A stretch of DNA of 64,000 nucleotides from contig CAIIXF020000011.1 in NCBI GenBank assembly GCA_903813345.2, positions 36,552,166 to 36,616,165 on the forward strand. Reading direction: 5' to 3'. Below are positions 59,501 through 62,500 of this stretch, piece by piece (the first letter of the stretch is position 1; each line of letters begins with the position of its first letter). The DNA comes from Owenia fusiformis. Lineage: Eukaryota > Annelida > Polychaeta > Sabellida > Oweniidae. The notes below the pieces were generated by a model. That model had not been told where the DNA came from. It did not search any database and saw only the letters and a list, made by a program, of their open reading frames with translations. The position numbers and the translations under genes were made by a program.

Positions 59501-62500
59501 TGTTTTTTATGTTTTGTTGTAATAGGGTTGCTTAACGACTCGAGTTTGAGTGTTCGTGCTTTCATAGTAATACTATTTATTTAATTTCCTGGAATATCAC
59601 TGTCTAAAACAATCTGCACAATTCAGGTTAGACTATGAAAATACCTAATTTGTAACGGATTCAATTCGATAACATGCCTGCCCGTGGAGGTTTTGAGGTC
59701 GAAGACAATGCACCATATTCTTTTGATCATGCAATATTTAGATTTTACCCGTATGGAGAATGAAAAGCTGATCAACGTGGTAAGACCTTTGTAGATAAAA
59801 ATGATCTTCTCCAAGTAGTCCAATTGACCCAGCGTTACATGTTCTAAAATCGGTTCACTCATGTGTTTGAGACGTCGATTCAGCGTCACTACATTTGTAC
59901 TGATTAATGAGGAGCCGATATCACAAAAATATAGGATACAAAGGGATATTAAATGATGTAAAGCAAATATAATTCCCACCAGGTATTGCATTTCAACGTT
60001 GACAAATGGGATGTACAAAATGCTTACAGTCTGCAACTTTCTTGTATAGAATGTTGACCCGGGTATTGTGATATTATGTCACCATAGCAACCCAACTCTA
60101 CCCGATTTTTATAATTTTTGTGGAAACCCAAAAGTCCTAGTCCCAATACTTGAAAGTACATTTTGTTGACAAATGGTGCATATTTAACAAAATGCCTATA
60201 CCAGTCCTGTTACTTCTAGAACAACCTGTATATGTGATGTGTATTAAAACGATAGAATTCATAGGTAAACCTATCATTGAATTATGTAGGGCCCTGTATA
60301 AAATGTCAAGTGATTTTAAAAACTTGCGATTGTTATTAGGGAGATCAACTACAAAGAGAGCCGTTTGAAGAGATGCAATTACCGCATGAGAAGGACAAGA
60401 AAAGCAATGCAATGCTTAAAGCTTTGCCATTCATTAACCCGTTACGAAAGGTGGAATGATGCTTGATTTTGCAGATTTACCTAATCTAATATTATTGTGT
60501 CACTATGAGTTTCATCCCTTGAACATAATGGGAATCTGAGACCATCATATGTTAGTCTCAGATGGGAATGTAAAGAATAAATAAGTTCAAGTGGTGTTTC
60601 GTTTTGGTTTATTACATTTTGATTACATCTAACATTGCTGTTGAATTCAAGTAACGCGATCAATGTATGATACGGTATGATTCGCCAGTGATACACTTTA
60701 TATAGGGTGTCTCAAAAAAATGTACCCAAAAGTATATCAACACCATAGACAAACCAATCAATATTTTCAGATATTTTTTGCATGGTCTTGTAGATAAAAG
60801 ATGAAAGTTTTTTCCCCTATACACAGTTTTTAATTCAGTTTTGCCTTTTTAATACTTTAACCTGTTACCTTTTGCACCACATATTCAATGTAACCTCATA
60901 TTTCGATGACAGTCTGCATCCTTACTACTACATTGTTCATCACATTTGATATTTCTGGTGGAATGTTTTAATTTCTGTTCGGATGCTGGTCTTAAGTTGT
61001 TCTAGGTCTCTTAGCTTGGGTTTAGCATAAAAATGGTCCTTCAAATAGCCTCAGAGAAAAAAGTATGGGCCGTTAAATATGGTTAATAGGGAGGCCCCCA
61101 CAATGTTTTATAGCCCCCTTATACAGAGAGGTCAGAGGATCAAGAAACTGCATTGGTTGGGATTCTAGAGTAGCTTTTGTTGTGTGTATCAATTTGGGAC
61201 CACTGTGTTTTCATTTGGATATCATTTGGTCTCCATGCTAGCCTGCATAACTCTGGAAGGTAACTCCTGAATCATTTGCCGATAATTGACCAGATTATCT
61301 GTGTTTGTTCTGCCATAGTCATCCTCGAACATCTTTCTCTGTGGCTACTTGAGGGAGTGTTTTAATGCTCATTCCAAGCAAAAAGACCTAGAACAACTTA
61401 AGGGCAACATCCAAAGAGAAATCCAAAACATTCCAACGGAATTATTATCAAATATGATGAACAATGTAGCAGTAAAGATAAAGGCTGTCATCGAAATATG
61501 AGGTTACATCGATTATGTGGTGTAAAAGGTAAAGGGTTAAAGCATCAAGAAGACAAGACTGAAATAAAAACGGTGTATTGGGGAGAAAACTTTCAAGTTT
61601 TGGCAACATGACTATGCAAAAAATGTCTGAAAATATTGATTGGTTTATCTGTGCTCTTGATATACTTTTGGGTACATTTTTTTGAGACACCCTGTATACA
61701 TGGACTGTCTATGCTGTGGCTAACACGTTTCATTTAGATTTTGGCGATACATTTTGTTGCCATATCTTGTATGGCGTGTACCTCCCTTTATACGTATGTG
61801 TATAATTTAGATAATAGCATGAATAGGGAGTTTAAGCTTGCTTGCATATAAATCGAAACGCCAACTTATACATATGACCAATCGCCTATACAAATGTATC
61901 GCTTAAATATTTTCCGTTCACGTTTAGGTTATGAAAAACATTGCAAGCTTAAACTCCCAATTAGAGCTTTTGTTATCAATTATTTGGAAAACGTATAAGC
62001 AAACCTGTAGTTGTACAAGTCAGGTATAGCACTGGGGGGTGGGGGCGAAGATGCTTTCATCCTTTATCCTTCAAATCACAGCAAATATTTGGCAAGTATG
62101 TAGTTCGTGAACTCCGGTTTCTAAATTTGATTACAACTAAGAAATTAAGTCTGCCATTGCTGTGATATTCACAAATCAATTTCCTCGATTTATTGGAAAC
62201 GAGGAAAATTTTTCTAACGAAATGTACTTTCCTGGTTTCCTTGAGAAACCTTCCTCCCCAGTGGTGTTAACGTCATTTAAAGCGTATAACGAAAGCTCAC
62301 CCATAGCACAATTGCGTTTTATTATGTGTCTTTAACATATTCTTTTATGAGCATGTTGTGTTTATATTTGTCTTGCTCATGTTTATAATTCGTTCCACTA
62401 AATCTAATAAGTCTTTTTCGCATGTTTTGTTCCTTACATGTTTAATTTAGTTTCATTAGTGTTCAATGCATATAATATCAAATAATGCAGAAGTATGTGA

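Noticed and set aside
59623-60036. 137-codon minus-strand frame, the longest non-repeat frame on that strand
   Set aside because: Overlaps a truncated mariner-like element and shows no intact transposase motif.
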